A stretch of 64,000 nucleotides of DNA from Siniperca chuatsi (GCF_020085105.1 NC_058058.1:9759675-9823674); one strand, 5' to 3'; counted from the stretch's first letter, positions 12,352-25,838 are shown. The notes: generated from the sequence alone by a model not told the origin. Numbers and translations are program-made.

Positions 12352-12700
12352 ACCTTTTTATAATGTTAGATCCTTCTGATGCCCCAATATAGTAAGTTTA
12401 CTCCTATCAAACTTTACTCTTAGGTTTTCTTTAGAGATGTTTATTCGTGTAGTTTTCCTCCTAAAAGGGATTTTATTTGCCACGTGGATCTGTTTACATC
12501 AATAGGGAAACAAGGAAGCACAGAAATCAGATAAGCTGATTTAAAAATAAACACATGCACAAAAGAAAAGTCAGCTGTGGCTAAATCAATTTAGCTGACA
12601 AGCTTGTTGACTTCCACATATCATCCGAGTTTTCCTGGACATTCAGCTCTCTAGGAAATTAACTAACTTCTGGTTACTTGTTGGTCATGTTGCTTGCAGG

Positions 12701-12712
12701 CACACACACACA

Positions 12713-12751
<39 letters not shown>
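12701..12751. repeat. (CA)n microsatellite
   Basis: About 51 bp of CA dinucleotide repeat with one GA interruption. Confidence 0.95.
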
Positions 12752-12753
<2 letters not shown>

Positions 12754-13849
12754 TACATGTGCACACACTTACATGAACATTTTCAAACACTTACAACTAC
12801 AGTTGTACACAGTTTCACCATCATAGATGCACACTGTAAAGTTGAAAATGTTCCTTGTTCCCTTCTTAATGATATTTGCTACAGTATATTCAAAGCTGCC
12901 AACCAGATCAAACTTTAACTATTAACTTGCAAGCCTTGAACACGCTGATTCAACATTTTCAGTCTTGGTATTAAGGAAATGGGGAAATTTATTTTTAAAA
13001 TGACAAATGCATACCAGCACCAGCTCACCAGCCAAAGTGTCTTTTGTGGTTTGTCTGTAATCACAGATGTGTCACATGAACTTTATTATTTCGTTACAGA
13101 GGGAACAAGGCCTTTAACATTTAATTGCTAGATTGCAAGATTTATTATTGAAGCCAACTTCTATTTTAAATGTTTCATACTCTTCATAGTGCATCTCAGA
13201 GAGGAAGGTGGGTGCTTTTCCTTACCCGGCCTGCAGACCAGGTCTCGCTTTAGGCAGGCAGAGCTGCAAACAGTTACAGAGACAGGAAACTATTTCAATA
13301 GACTCGGGCTTCCCCTTTCTGCTCCCACAGCAGGCACGGAGGATTATTCAAGATTACCAAGCTTGTTTGTGATCCGCTATCAGGGCCCCTTGCCAACAAT
13401 TTATTTTGTTCTGCCTATCATGTATGAAGGATCCGTTTTTGTGTCATATAAAGGAAAGAGATCAGGTTGTAAGTGTAATGAAGTTGCTGTGGATGAAGAA
13501 ATAGGCTGTTGTTAACTGCTAAAGTGCTACACTGAAAGCACTTGTCCTGCCTCCTCCAGTTGCTCAGGGCTCAAGGCCTGTTATGTCACATGTTTCTCAT
13601 GAGGGAGAAAAAAAAAGCAGGAAGTTAAATATAAACATGTAAAATGTTTAAAATGAAAATAGCAGTCAGAGCTTTAGATTGTAGGCTGTTATAAGGATTA
13701 GGCTAACGATATTCTATGTTTTCCTTATTGTCAACAAAGACCAAATCCAACAACACGTTACTTTGTCACTTAATACTTAGATAAAGTAGTTTCCTAACAC
13801 TGCTGAGCTCTAGTTTTTAACAAATGTCATTCAAACAGGAATAAATAGT

Positions 13850-14285
13850 TGCTCTAGTGGGTATTTACAGCAGAAGGTGAAGTTAAATTTTTTTCAACAA
13901 CTGGTGGATGGATTGCCATGAAATTTGGTTCAGGCATCCATGTCCCCCTCAGGAGAAATTGTAATAACATTGGTGATCCCTTAACGTTTCATCTAGTACC
14001 GTCATCAGATCAGACTTTTAATTTGTCCAATACTTTGGTTTATGCCCAAAAACCTCCAAAACTCATGACATTACCATCAACCTCAGCTGTACGGTGGGTT
14101 CAGTGGTAATTAGTAAATGTTAGCCTGCTAACATGCTACACTGAGATGGTGAACATGGTAAACATTATACCTGCTTAACATCAGCATGTTAGCATTTAGC
14201 ACAGATTACAAGTCACTGTGACTAAGTGAGACTCACAGTGCTGCTAGCATGGCTTTAGGCTCTTGTTAATAGTTTTTGGACAACA
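13850..14285 (+). repeat. Dispersed teleost 'GTTAGCATGCTAAC' repeat
   Basis: Contains 'tggatggattgccatgaaatttggt', 'catcagatcagacttttaatttgtcc', 'ggtaaacattatacctgctt' and 'gctagcatggcttt' in this order. The same order is found at 28200-28930 and, reversed, at 53030-53300. Non-coding. Confidence 0.7.
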
Positions 14286-16024
14286 ATGGAGCTCAGTGGC
14301 ACAGAGGAATAAGAATCTGGTTACACAGGTAATACTTGTTACGAGGGTAAAGAATTGTTGGTTTTGGTCTTTTCATGGAATTTGTTGACAAATAGAAACA
14401 TTTAATATCACTAGGCTTATTATAATTTTAAAAACATTGTATATTTAGTGATTGCAGGCTGTCACTTAACTGTCATGAGCTGCCAGTAGGATTAATCCAC
14501 TCTTGGAAGTTTGCAAGTCTGAAATTCTTGTAAAAGTGACTTGAAATTGAACCTCTGGGAAGAACTGAAACCAGTAATAACACACCTTGTCTGACTGTAG
14601 CAGCTGCTTGTCTAGAGGATTTTTATTAACTTCACGGCACTATGCAAATTAACATTTATAGAGGCTGTGTGTAATTACAGTAGGTAATGGTGTAAACATC
14701 TTTGCTCAAAATAGCCTCATTATGTGTCATGTATCTCAGATCAGGGTGGAGCTCTTTTAAAAAGAAATTGAACCTAAGTGCAATTTAAACCGGTTTGAAG
14801 AGACAATCTTGTACAGAGACTTTGGTTATATTAGACATCCAGTGTGAGCACAATTGGTTATTTTTCTACATGATTTTATTCATGCAAGTTAAATCTTTCT
14901 TGATGAACTGCTAGGTGTAATGCAAAGAGATGATACTGTATATTTTACTTGACTGAATTGTTGTGAATTTCACCTATTTTCTAAAATGGACCAACGTTTA
15001 AAGGGATCATGTCTGAAAAATGGGGAAGAGTTTTTCACTTCTTACTGTAGGAGTTGATATAATTTCAGGGACCATTTAACTTGATACATTCATTAAAATG
15101 TTATTTTGTTAGTTTGTTTTTCACTTCACTGTCTAACAGTTTTTTTAAAATCTTCATGTACATGTATTTTCTTTGTTATGAGACAAATGTTGTGCTTTTT
15201 TCTTGGTTTCCTACCCCTATGCATACAAATTTTTTTTTCATGCGGTCTGCCATGTAGTCAAAAGCAGTTGTGCTTAAAAGTCCACAGGATCAAAACAGTG
15301 GTGTGGACACTAAAGCAGTAGGTTTAAATCAACAATGAAGACTATCAAACTAATAGCACAGCTGAAATGTATTTTGTACTTTAAATCTCTTACAAACATG
15401 TATTAAACAACACACGTATTAATATCCCAATAAAAATTATCTTGATAATAAATAGTGACAGATGTGTTTTTATTTACTTTTTAACCATTATCCATGGTAA
15501 CAACATGGAGATGGTCAAGGAAAAGCCGTACAAAAAGGTGCAAACAAGAACATTTCTAGTCTATACAATCAGTACGTTCAAAGCTTAGACAGCAATGACT
15601 ATAAACATGTTGTCAAGTGCAGTAATTAAACAAAACAATACATGTACATACACTGAAACATGGATACACACAAATAAGAAGCATAATACTGAGAAGGCAT
15701 CTCTTCAGTGTAGTTTATTAATGTTAAAGTTTTATTAGCATCATTATCTGGTCATCAACATGGCCAAACAGTATATATTTTGAGTTTCAAAGCAGTTAAT
15801 AAAACAATCGCACGTCAAGATCCATTTAGTATCTCTTCTGGAGCTTTCGGCCATTTGACATGGAAATGTAGTTGTTTGAATTTCCGCTTTTTCTCTTTTT
15901 TTCTTTTTCTCCAATAGAGATGGAGTATTTTGAGGACTTCTCATCCATGTTGGTGTAAAAGTTCATTCTTGACATTGGAAACTGCAGTTGACAAAGCAAT
16001 CTCACATGTCTGACCAAGTCTTGA

Positions 16025-16030
16025 TTTATT
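16025..16030 (-). terminator. Candidate poly(A) signal of the second Ly6 gene
   Basis: AATAAA on the minus strand (TTTATT on plus), about 265 bp beyond the stop codon. It gives a short 3'UTR typical of this family. Confidence 0.5.
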
Positions 16031-16293
16031 TTTTAAGCTTTTTTTAAGAAGATACGTGGATACTATGGTTAGGAAAATAATCAGTGCATCAGTGATATCA
16101 TATCTTGGGTGGCCACTAGGACACGTTACCTGTTAATTCTTATTAAAAACATGAATTTTCAAACCCTACTGGCTTACAAGTGCATGCTCGTGTGCCTGTG
16201 AGTGTACATCCTTTCCAGGTCACTTACATCTTTGATGTTTGGTGTTAAGCGTGACCCCCATCTAGACCTCCAGCCCATCATCATCTCTGATGC

Positions 16294-18642
16294 TCAGGCC
16301 AGCAGGAAAGTGAGTGCAGGCAGCAGGCAGAGAGCGACTCCTCCCCAGCTGAGGGCAGCAACGGACACGGCCCCGTTACACAGGTCTGTATCACAGCAGA
16401 CGTTGGTGTAGTTGAAGTAGAGGCCTGAGGCGTATTTCTGTCCGCTCACACCGCACTGGGAGGGGATGGCACAGCTCTTTTCATACATCGTCACTTGAAA
16501 TGAGCCTATAAGAGCAGAGACACAGGTCAAACTAATCTGTGGAAGGCAAAGAAAGGCCATAATAATTTGAATTTTAAAAGCAAATGTATTGGCCTGAATA
16601 TAAGGAGAAAAAAATCCTATACATATAATATATAATTTATGTATATTTGAGGATTAGGCATTTATGTGTACCCAACAGCAGATATTCTTTTTAAATGGAG
16701 AGTGTTGCATTATGGGTTTCATTCAGGCTTGACTGATTATCCTCAGTAGCTCTGATGCTCAAGCATATTGGTGTCTGAATATCACCACTCCAATTTAAGC
16801 AAATTGATTTTTATTTTTTAATTAATAATAATTAATTTGAGAACTGGAATGTATTTATTTGAATATTGGATACTTAAATAAATATATATAATATAAATAC
16901 ATTGCACAACTTTAAATTTCAAAAAGGGGGATTCAAGCAACATAAAATCAGACAGATGGTTTTCAAAGTGCTACAAATTTGGTGTTATTTAAATTTTAAA
17001 TTCAGTAGTAATTAAATTTCAAAATAAGGTGTTTACACTAGTTTTATAATTCAAATCCTCGTGGCCTCTTTTTGCTTCCATACAAACTCATTAATTTTGC
17101 ACCATTTACTGAAGTTTAGCATAGCATTAATGAGTCCTACTGCTTAATACCTTTCACCTAATTTTATGACAGGGAACACATCTGAAATCATATTCAACAT
17201 ATTGTCTAGTGTACTGATAAAAAGATATTCTTGCACTGAAGACCCAGTCTCACTTGGCCATAACATTGATGCTGATGACAGAATTACCTTAATAGAATAT
17301 GAGTGTGTTTTGGCTGCTTTTTATCTGACATTTACCAAATTGTGCATTCTAAAGGTAACATTGAATGATATCTGGGTCAGGTGTTGGAGGAACAACTACT
17401 TTACTTCTCTACCCACATTGAAATCTGTCTGAGCATTTACTGGTTAAGGTGCATGTAAAAAAGGGGCTTTAGCCTCTGATGAGACAGTGATCGTTTCACC
17501 CCACCCACAGAGCCCGGAGAGCTATTTTTAGACATGATTTGATGGCATCACAGGCATTAGTGAGCTGACAACCAGCCTGATTAGAAATGGTGCTTAGATC
17601 TGATCTACTGAGTCATTCTTTTGTCTCTTTTTGTTTTTTCACTTGTGGAGTTGAGGAATGATCAGGCCTGAGAAAAGGCCCTAAAAACCAGTCACAATTT
17701 TTTATTTTAGTATCCATAGCAACGGCACATAGAGATCAGACAGTGCAGTCTGTAAATATTTGGACAATGATATGTTTTTATAATTGTTTTGACTCTGAAA
17801 GAAGATTTTTAAAGGTCCACTGTGTAACATTTAGGAGGAGTTATTGGCAGAAATAGAATATAATATTTATAAGTATGTTTTCATTAGTGTATAATCACCT
17901 GAAAATAAGAATCGTGTTTTCATTACCTTTTTAGAATAAGCCGTTTTTATCTACATAGGGAGTAGGTCCCCTTTCATGGAGGCTGTCATGTTGCACCACC
18001 ATGTTTCTACAGTAGCCCAGAACGGACAAACCAAACAGTGGCTCTAGACTGCCACCATAGTTTCTCCTACATGCTTGGAACGGGAGGGTGATCCGAGCGG
18101 TATTCAAATGGTTGCAAAGTGCAATTTCACCAGTAGATGCCACTAAATCCTACACACTGGACCTTTAAATCAGTCTTTGTTCTAGATTTTGAGAGTTTTC
18201 TGGTTTTTCCTCAGCAAAGTTATCCAGATAACTCAGTAAACCTGCCTCTCAGAACTGGCTGTGCATAGGATTTAAAGGAAAACAATGACTATGAGATTTA
18301 AATGCAGCTGCATCTGGCATATATTGGGTGAGCAGTGTAGGAATTGTAACTACAAAAAGGACTACAGTTTCTACACAGTTCTTTGGATGTGGGTGTAAAC
18401 AGCCTTAAGTTAAAGATAAAAGTCAGCACTTTAACTTAGTTAACACTGTTTCTCTTCATATCCAGTGGGCTGGAGGACAGAGCCAAAACAAAACTGTCCT
18501 AATCCATATACAGACTGCACTGTACAATACATTTCTCAGATCTGTTCCCAGACAATGTTCTGGACAGTGAGGCTTTGTCTCACAATTTGTGACCGTCCTG
18601 CCCTAGATTCTCAGAAAATAATCTCATCTACAGACACAGAAG

Positions 18643-18703
<61 letters not shown>

Positions 18704-19676
18704 TCTGGATCTCACCCCGTTTTCCCAGCGCAGTACTAGACAGGCAGCGCTGCCCAGCTGGGCACTCCTGAGGAAACTTTAAGCAGTCCAGAGGAGAGAA
18801 TGCGGGGAATACACAGGTGTAACAGCGCAAACAGCCTGGGGGGAAAAAATGGAAAAATATTAAGAAACTGTGGTAGGAAATTACTGCATATGTATATGTA
18901 CATCGCTGAATCACTGTTATAGTAAATCATCTGTTGAATAACACATAACATACACATTAGAAGACTTTCGGGTGTCTCCATTTCTTGAAATATGCTTGTT
19001 TTGGTAACTGATTCTCACTGGACTTTGGTGTTTAGAGCAGAAGACAGGATAGCTAAGGAGAGCCATACACGCCCCTCTTTGTGACCTTGTTTTTTGGAGT
19101 ATATCTAGCCCATTCCAAGTGTTTTTGTCAAGCTAAACATATCCAGAGTTTTTACTTACATTACAATGCATTCAAAATAAGACAACAGAGACTGACCAGA
19201 TTGTTTTGTGTGAGACACTCTGCAAAATGGAAAAAATACCACAGTGGAATAATCTTTGACTAATCCTTAACTCATTCTAGTTTGATCGACACTTCAGCTG
19301 GAATAAATCTTTATAAATTATTAAAGCAATAAAGAATAACACCCAGTATCCAGGCAGTGTTATTACACAAACACTAAACAAGCTGTAAATACACCAAACC
19401 TTACAACGTCAAGGAAAACTTTTCAAAAGTTTTCAGAACCTTTTTCTAAATCTTAGCATATTTGAACATTGCTGTTTTGCCTTTTGTTGAGAAGAAGTTA
19501 GACAGTTTTAGCATCATGTTACTGAAAACACATTTTACAATACATTAAACAGTGTTTAAATGTCCTCTCGTAATAATTTCACTTGTTAAATTAACTGAAA
19601 ACTTTTTTTGTGTGTCCTACATACCTGCCAAAGGTAGACAACACAGGAGCACAATCAGACATTGTGAATGAGACAT
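16294..19676 (-). CDS. Ly6/uPAR-domain GPI-anchored protein, complete, 127 aa
   Basis: Three coding exons on the minus strand: 19625-19676, 18716-18835 and 16294-16505, with both junctions in phase 1 and 384 nt in all. Exon 1 encodes a signal peptide (MSHSQCLIVLLCCLPLAG). Exon 2 starts the three-finger domain (LRCYTC) and continues with FPQECPAGQRCLS. Exon 3 carries the CC-x4-CN signature (VCCDTDLCNGA) and a hydrophobic GPI-signal tail ending LLPALTFLLA. The three-exon, phase-1 architecture is the classical Ly6 layout. The gene sits between clic1 and ddah2, where mammals carry the LY6G6 genes, so an LY6G6-like origin is plausible. The mature sequence does not let me assign an orthologue. The donor of exon 2 lies about 14 bp from a long TG tract (on the transcript). 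Confidence 0.9.
17813..18164. mobile_element. Non-autonomous TTAA-flanked inverted-repeat element (MITE-like)
   Basis: About 350 bp within the second Ly6 gene's intron 2. It is bounded by inverted termini AGGTCCACTGTGTAACATTTA and its near complement TAAATCCTACACACTGGACCT, and flanked on both sides by TTAA (17809-17812 and 18165-18168). TTAA duplications are typical of piggyBac-type transposition. No transposase is encoded. Confidence 0.75.
18644..18701. repeat. (CA)n microsatellite next to a splice donor
   Basis: 58 bp of CA on the plus strand (TG on the Ly6 transcript). It starts about 14 bp inside intron 2 from the exon 2 donor. Confidence 0.95.
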
Positions 19677-22600
19677 GATGCTTCCAGTAAGAAGTCCTCA
19701 AATTGTTTTCAGTTATCTATTCAAGCACGTCCAAAAATCCCCTCTTGGGCGATGTTAAACTGTCTCATCAAACTAACTGCTGCAGCTGATCCGATACATC
19801 CCCCAACTCATTCCTAAATTAAATTTCTCTTCGTCTTTGAAGTCCAAGCCCACACCCTCAGTCTCTTCTTTACTTCTGTTTTACTGTATTTTGTTTTAAG
19901 CTGATAAAGTGGTACCTCCTTAAACGTAGTTTGTATTGTCAGCACCCTTAAGTCACCTCTGAGTTTTTCTCTTTATGTCACTACTCTTCTTGTCATCTAT
20001 CTTTTGTCATAGGCCTGATTTGTGTACCCATGTTACTCCTCCCTAAAACTTCAAATTTAATTTGGCGAGGTAATTATGATCAGCTGACATGGTTAAAGAC
20101 AGCCTACAAAGGAGATTTATGTTTTGTATTTGCTTGATGTTCATTTTTATATCACATTACGTGACCCTTCACAACAACAGCGTCTTTACTAAGTGATTAT
20201 TTAATTAAAGGGACAGACAATTAGGACACATTCTAGAGGAAGTCAGAGACAAAGTAGAGAAAAAAGGAAGTTTGTGTAATACAGCTGAATAAGATGACCT
20301 CTGACCTCACTGTGAAGGAGGTTAAGCAAAAATAGGATTTCTATTTCTCAGTCAGGGCTGTAGCTCCCACTGAGGACACCAGCATCGTGTCCTCAGTAAT
20401 ATTTAAGGGAATTTGGGGGTTTAATAACAACGAGAGTTTATATATTCTGTCTTGAAAGTGCCGATGTGAGGCTTTCACACATCTCATTTATGTTTAGACC
20501 ATAAAAGTAATATTTTCAGTGATTTACAGGCACACAGACTTTCAATTAAAAAAAAACCCAAAACAAGTTGGTATAAAATTACATGTGAATACTGTCTAAT
20601 ACTTGTATTTGTTACATTTTTCTGGTGTAGTTGTGTGTATAAAAAGTGAAACTATATTTTCTTACAACCTTGAACTGTTCTATAATAATATTTTCAGTGA
20701 TTATTCCTAAACAAATTGACATTTTTAAAGGTGCTGTCTTTTTTTTTTTTTTTGGAAGCTTTATATTTTGTTAAATTGACAAAATGATGAGGTCAGACGT
20801 ATTGCTGAGTTTGTGCTAAATAAAAGGATACCATGTATGTGGGGTGAGGACAGTTTAAAAGGTGCTAAACAAAGACAGAAAATTAACCTGGACTCCAGAG
20901 GGTTAAAACACTGTTTAGACTATAATGTAGACAGATCACATTTTAAATTGAACTGTTAAATGAACAGATCAAATGTGAATGTTTCTATTTGTTTTTTTAA
21001 ATACTCCCAAAACCTCAGTATTTCTACATTTCTGGCTACAGCCTTGTTCTCAGTGGCGTTGCATGTAAGAAATACTATCTTTATTTGAGTAAAAATAAGA
21101 CATTATGTGTTTATGCCGTGTGTATATGTCTCAGACAGCAGTTAGAAAGGTGCTAAGAAGACAGAAAAGACAGACAGCTAGAAAGTCAGCACAGTGGAGA
21201 AAGAGTCAGCATCTTAGACAGAGAAAGAAACAGCGAGAGAAAGTCAGCATGTCAGAGACAGAGAATCAGTGAGTTGGAGAGCGAGCTAGTTTAACTGAAT
21301 TACCCTTTAGGGCGTAATAAGAGACATGAGGGCAGCATGCAGGACGGTCTGCTGACAGCAGTCTTGTGATGGATTGAGCCAAGCGGGCTCAGACTGAATA
21401 AGCTGTTTACCAGTTGATTAATTACACAGCACACAGCCAAAAGCCTGACAAAAACTCCCTTAAAATGTTGACTCCTGCTTGGTTCAGACAAACAGTATTT
21501 ACAAAGCATTTTCTTTAATTTGACTTTATTTAAGTATAGGTTAGGGTTTTTTTTAATCATGATGATACTGTATGTTGTCACACTCTTTGAAGTGTGTGTG
21601 TTTGTTGATAAAGCAATAGATTTTGATTTTAAATGTTTGTTATTTACTTTGTTGTAAATTTACAGTGAGTGCATTAGGGTTGTTTTGATATTACACACTT
21701 TTCTCATTTCCACATTTGTCCTTGTATTCTCAGATGTGCTGTTGACTGGCAGATCTTTTGGATTCACTTTCTTAAGGATTGCAAATATCCTGCAAAATGA
21801 ACCCTTAAATCAGTTCACTACTGTTAGATAAAAGTATTTTATCTCCATGTTTCAGCTGTGCATGAGCTACCAAATACTGCCTGTTTGTAGGTTCATATAT
21901 GCATTATTTTAACATTTTGTATTGAAAATGTCTGATGAAAATAAGCGTTGTAAAAACAATTTAAAACTGTAGTTGCAACACAATGGGTGAAGAAAATGCA
22001 GGAATTTAAACTGACTGAAATTAAAACCTAGATTAGGTATCAGTTTCCCTGCCTCCATTCCTCACAGGCTATTTTTTGAGGAAAAATTGCAAAACTGGGT
22101 CTCAGCTGGGTGACTCCATATCATTCACACTAACTTCAGCACACACAGTTTTTAGGTATTGCCTCCATGAATTAATTCATGCCAGCTGTAATAGAATAGG
22201 TGTTTTCTGAGGACAAACATGTTATGAAATTTTAATTGTAGGGGACACAGACAGAGCTAGTGTGGTAAACCTGCTGCTGACGCTATATTTGACGGGGATG
22301 TTTTGTGTGCTGGCTGAAGGATCTCAGTGGACAGATGGTGTTCTTTAATCCTGTCTGTGCCCTCTACCTCCCCCCCCAATCCCTCCACATTTCCATCTGT
22401 ATTACATCAACCTCACATTTTCTGTCTATTTTTCTTCCTGTGTACACAAATATATATTATATTTCATCTTTGTTTCTTCTTTGTCACTGTCTTGCCTCTG
22501 TATCTCTGACTCTCTTGCTTGCTGATGAACAACCTTGGCTGCAGTAACTCATCTAGACAGTAGAAGGGAATATCAAGCTGCTTTATGAGTCAAAAAGTAG

Positions 22601-24080
22601 TCACACATACACTCAAGTGCGCACATACGTACACATTCACAGCCATCTGTTACCTAGAACGCATTCATGCATGTTTACATAACCGCTGTACAAACCTCCA
22701 TATATATAAGTTTGATTAGTAATGATGGAGTTATTAATTGTAGGCCTAAACACATTTCACAATCCTGCTGTTTAAAGGGATACAGAGCATTTCCTTTAGG
22801 GTCTGATGAGGCAACCTGTTTATCTAACAATCTCAACAGTGTCCAACATCATTTGACCCACATTTCAGGAAAAGCCAGATTATTATTTTGTCATGTCACA
22901 CAGACAAAAACAGACAACAACGATGGTTCAGTAATACAGCACATAGGCCTTAATCTATGATGACTTTGAACAGAAGGAGAGATGCAAGACACACAAGCAA
23001 AGGCAACGAGTTTCAGACAGCCTGGTGAAATGAATCAACTGTCAACCTGATAAGGTTAATGCATCCATTTATTTAGACCACTGTAGGAGAGGTGAGAAGA
23101 ATATTGACTTATTTGATTCACAGCAGTGTATATTTAAAAGACAGATACAAGCATAGAGGCTGATACAGTATCTGACCTTTCATAAACAATTCATCAGGAT
23201 TAAGAGAAGCATACGAAATAGGAGTACTTAATCCCAGAAAACCTCACAGTAATACTCCAATCTGTCATTAATTCAGTGTCTCAATACAATGAAAGGGTGT
23301 CAGAGTAGGCTTATATCTGGCAAAAGTAGGGATTTCATCAGTGGGGCCCAAATGGTTAATTTATGCTAGAATTTTCCAATTATGCAGCCAGCCAGCTAAG
23401 GTTAATTAAAACTTCTCTTTAGTACTCTCAGTGACCTGCAAATGTGATGTTTCCAAGTCATTAAGTTATCAACACTATAATTAGTGACAAGCCCCCAAAT
23501 TGGCAGTTACTGTCACCTTAAAAATAAGGCTAAAAGCTAGCGTTAATGTTAGCTTAAAGTTACGTTTAATTGTCATGGAAACCAGCCTATAGTCATGGAA
23601 ACCTAGCTAAAGTCACAACCAAGCTAATGTTGATGTCAAATGTATTTTATAATCTTTTTAGTCGCTATAAAATCACAGTATAGTTGAATTAACGTTAATG
23701 TTACTTCATAACGTTACTATTAAAGTCTAATTCTGGACAATAGTGTTTCTGGTTAGCTCAGAGAGGATGCCAATTCAGCTAACGTTAACGTTTAATAAAG
23801 TTATCGTTCTTAATGAACTTGGAGGTACTGCTACGCTACTGTCAACTTCAACAGAAAATGTTTTAATAACAAAACGTTAGTGATTTTGCACTCGCAATTA
23901 TTGATTACGGTACAGCTACAGTATTGAAAACCAATACAACAGTGGCTGTGGAGATTAAACTCAACGTTGATTGAACCCGGACAGAACGTGTGGGGGATGG
24001 GGGTGCTGGGATGAAAGGGTGGGAGCGCTGTATCCACAGACTGGCCGTATCACGTACTCACGATAAATACGTGAAGGAGA
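19677..24080. other. Intergenic region between divergent Ly6 and ddah2
   Basis: About 4.4 kb. I see no exon. Bases 21125-21285 are a degenerate purine-rich stretch of 'gacagaga' and 'agtcagca' units. Bases 23520-23780 hold scattered GTTA/TAAC-rich sequence. The remainder is unremarkable AT-rich DNA. Confidence 0.5.
21125..21285. repeat. Degenerate purine-rich tandem repeat
   Basis: Repeated variants of AGACAGA and AGTCAGCA with G/A runs. It is low complexity and without a frame. Confidence 0.6.
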
Positions 24081-24349
24081 CCGGAAGTCGAGCTGTTTGG
24101 CTTTTAGAAAATAAAAGCATAACGGTCCCCAAATTCTAACTTTAAAAAGACTATTTACAACTACTTTGTTTTTGGCTTGACCACCATTGTGTTTGTGTTT
24201 TATTCAATTTAATAAAGTGAGATGTGGTGAAATTTTCTCAACCCTATGGAAGATTAGATGTTACAGCTCAAATGACGGGTTCCTGGTGGCCGTCTTACTT
24301 TGAAATGCGTAACCGGAAATATGTATACTCACAGTCGCCATCTTGATAT
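24081..24349 (+). promoter_or_regulatory. ddah2: Presumed ddah2 promoter with ETS-like and YY1-like motifs
   Basis: CCGGAAGT at 24081-24088 and CCGGAAAT at about 24313 match the ETS/GABP core. CGCCATCTTG at about 24337-24346 matches the YY1 core. These motifs are typical of TATA-less housekeeping promoters. The assignment as promoter is inferred from position, just before a 5'UTR exon. Confidence 0.45.
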
Positions 24350-24504
24350 GTAGTTGGTCGGCACTCGGCAGAGAAAGAATATATCCATGAGAAAGACAGG
24401 GAGGGAAAAGGGAGCGAGGACATAACGGGAACTAGGTCGGTTTGGAAATTAAATCAAACAGAGGGAAACGCGACCGAGCGTGGAAGCTGCGATACTGAAA
24501 AGAG
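24350..24504 (+). other. ddah2: Presumed ddah2 5' untranslated exon
   Basis: A GC-richer, purine-rich segment ends in a good donor (AAAGAG|GTAAGC). The coding exon has its acceptor at 25804-25805 (ACTGACAG), 33 bp before the ATG, so a 1.3-kb 5'UTR intron is likely. Confidence 0.5.
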
Positions 24505-25838
24505 GTAAGCAGATAACTTATAGCTCTACATCTTTGTTTATCTGTGTTTAACTTCTGGGAGTGTTGGTGACAGTTTCCCTGTTAGAAAGATGTGGAACAT
24601 CATCAGAAGTATTTGGGAAGGAGCAGTGAGCTGCTGCTGGGCGGTGCACTCCTGCAGCCAAACGCTCAAGATGTTTTGTTCTGTGTGGCTGATGTTTATA
24701 TTCATTATTACAGCTGGATAACTCAGGGCTGCGCTGTCTGGAAGACTGAGTTTTGTTACATTGTCAAATTCAATGAAAACACTAAATAGTGCACTAGGTT
24801 AAATTATATCTGGAAACATACTGTTGTTCCACAAGGTATCTCACTAGTGGGTACCAAAGACACAAAAAGTACTTAATTTAAGCACTGTTAACTGCGATTT
24901 GATAGCCTAAACTTGCAAGTAAGTATTTTTAATATGCTATATGTGCGTGCTGCCTTATCACAAAATTAATATCAAAGCCCAGCACTTATTGCATAAGTTC
25001 TGAAGCAGATTTAGGAAACATCCTGTGTGGAAGGCAACCAAGTCCCTTTTCTGCAGCCTCACAGTGGGCGACTGCTGTGAGTTACAGGGAAGATGATAAA
25101 AGGGCAATTGTCCCAAATCTAACCCACTGCCCAAACATGGAAAGGCTTTGCAGCATATTGCATTGCTACTGAATGATGTTTCTTTATAATCTAACATTGA
25201 ACAATGCTTCTTTTGTCTACTTTCAACTGTACTATCTCTGTATGTTATTTCAGCTGTCCTTGAATGTTTTATGTGGTGATGAATTATAGTTGTTTGCTCT
25301 TACAAACTAACAATCACCAGTTCACATAAGTGCAGTTCTTTAGTGTCATGCTTCATTTTAATCTCCAGAATAATGTGGTAGACGTTTACCTCGAAAAACT
25401 AGAATGGGACGTGGCCCTGAAATGTTTGTATCCCACAGAAGATGTGCGCACTGGAGCTAAAAAAAAAAAGTATCCTTGTTTTGTTTGTGCTATTGCATCT
25501 GGCCTTGTTAATGTGTCCATCTCCCTCTTAGGCTGGGATCATCCGCTTCCACTTCTTGGTGTCTGCAGGTGGAGGAGTAGCTGGTTGAGTATTGGAATAA
25601 GAGAAGAGGCAGAGAGAGAGGGATAAAGATGCTCTCCACTTTCTACCTGGATCTCCTAATTCATCCCATTAGCTTAATTTAGAGTTACAAGACTAGACTG
25701 TGAAAAAGTTGTATCTTTTTGTTAACTCTTGCTTGTCTCTTGGCAGACCAAACTTACTGGCATTTTGGCAGGATTTTAATATTTGCTACCACTTTTTACT
25801 GACAGACTTGAGAAGAACAAACACTCTGTTGTGAAATT

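Larger units (their letters stand above)
11992..16024. other. clic1: Region between the convergent clic1 and second Ly6 gene
   Basis: This holds the clic1 3'UTR (end not determined; AATAAA at about 12545 and 15429 are candidates), a foldback element, a CA microsatellite and a dispersed repeat, each listed separately. A 108-codon open frame at 13189-13515 has no recognisable domain and no splice or codon support, so I do not call it a gene. Confidence 0.45.

Noticed and set aside
13189-13515. 108-codon open frame after clic1
   Set aside because: No recognisable domain, signal peptide or splice structure, and no support from neighbours. Length alone is compatible with chance.
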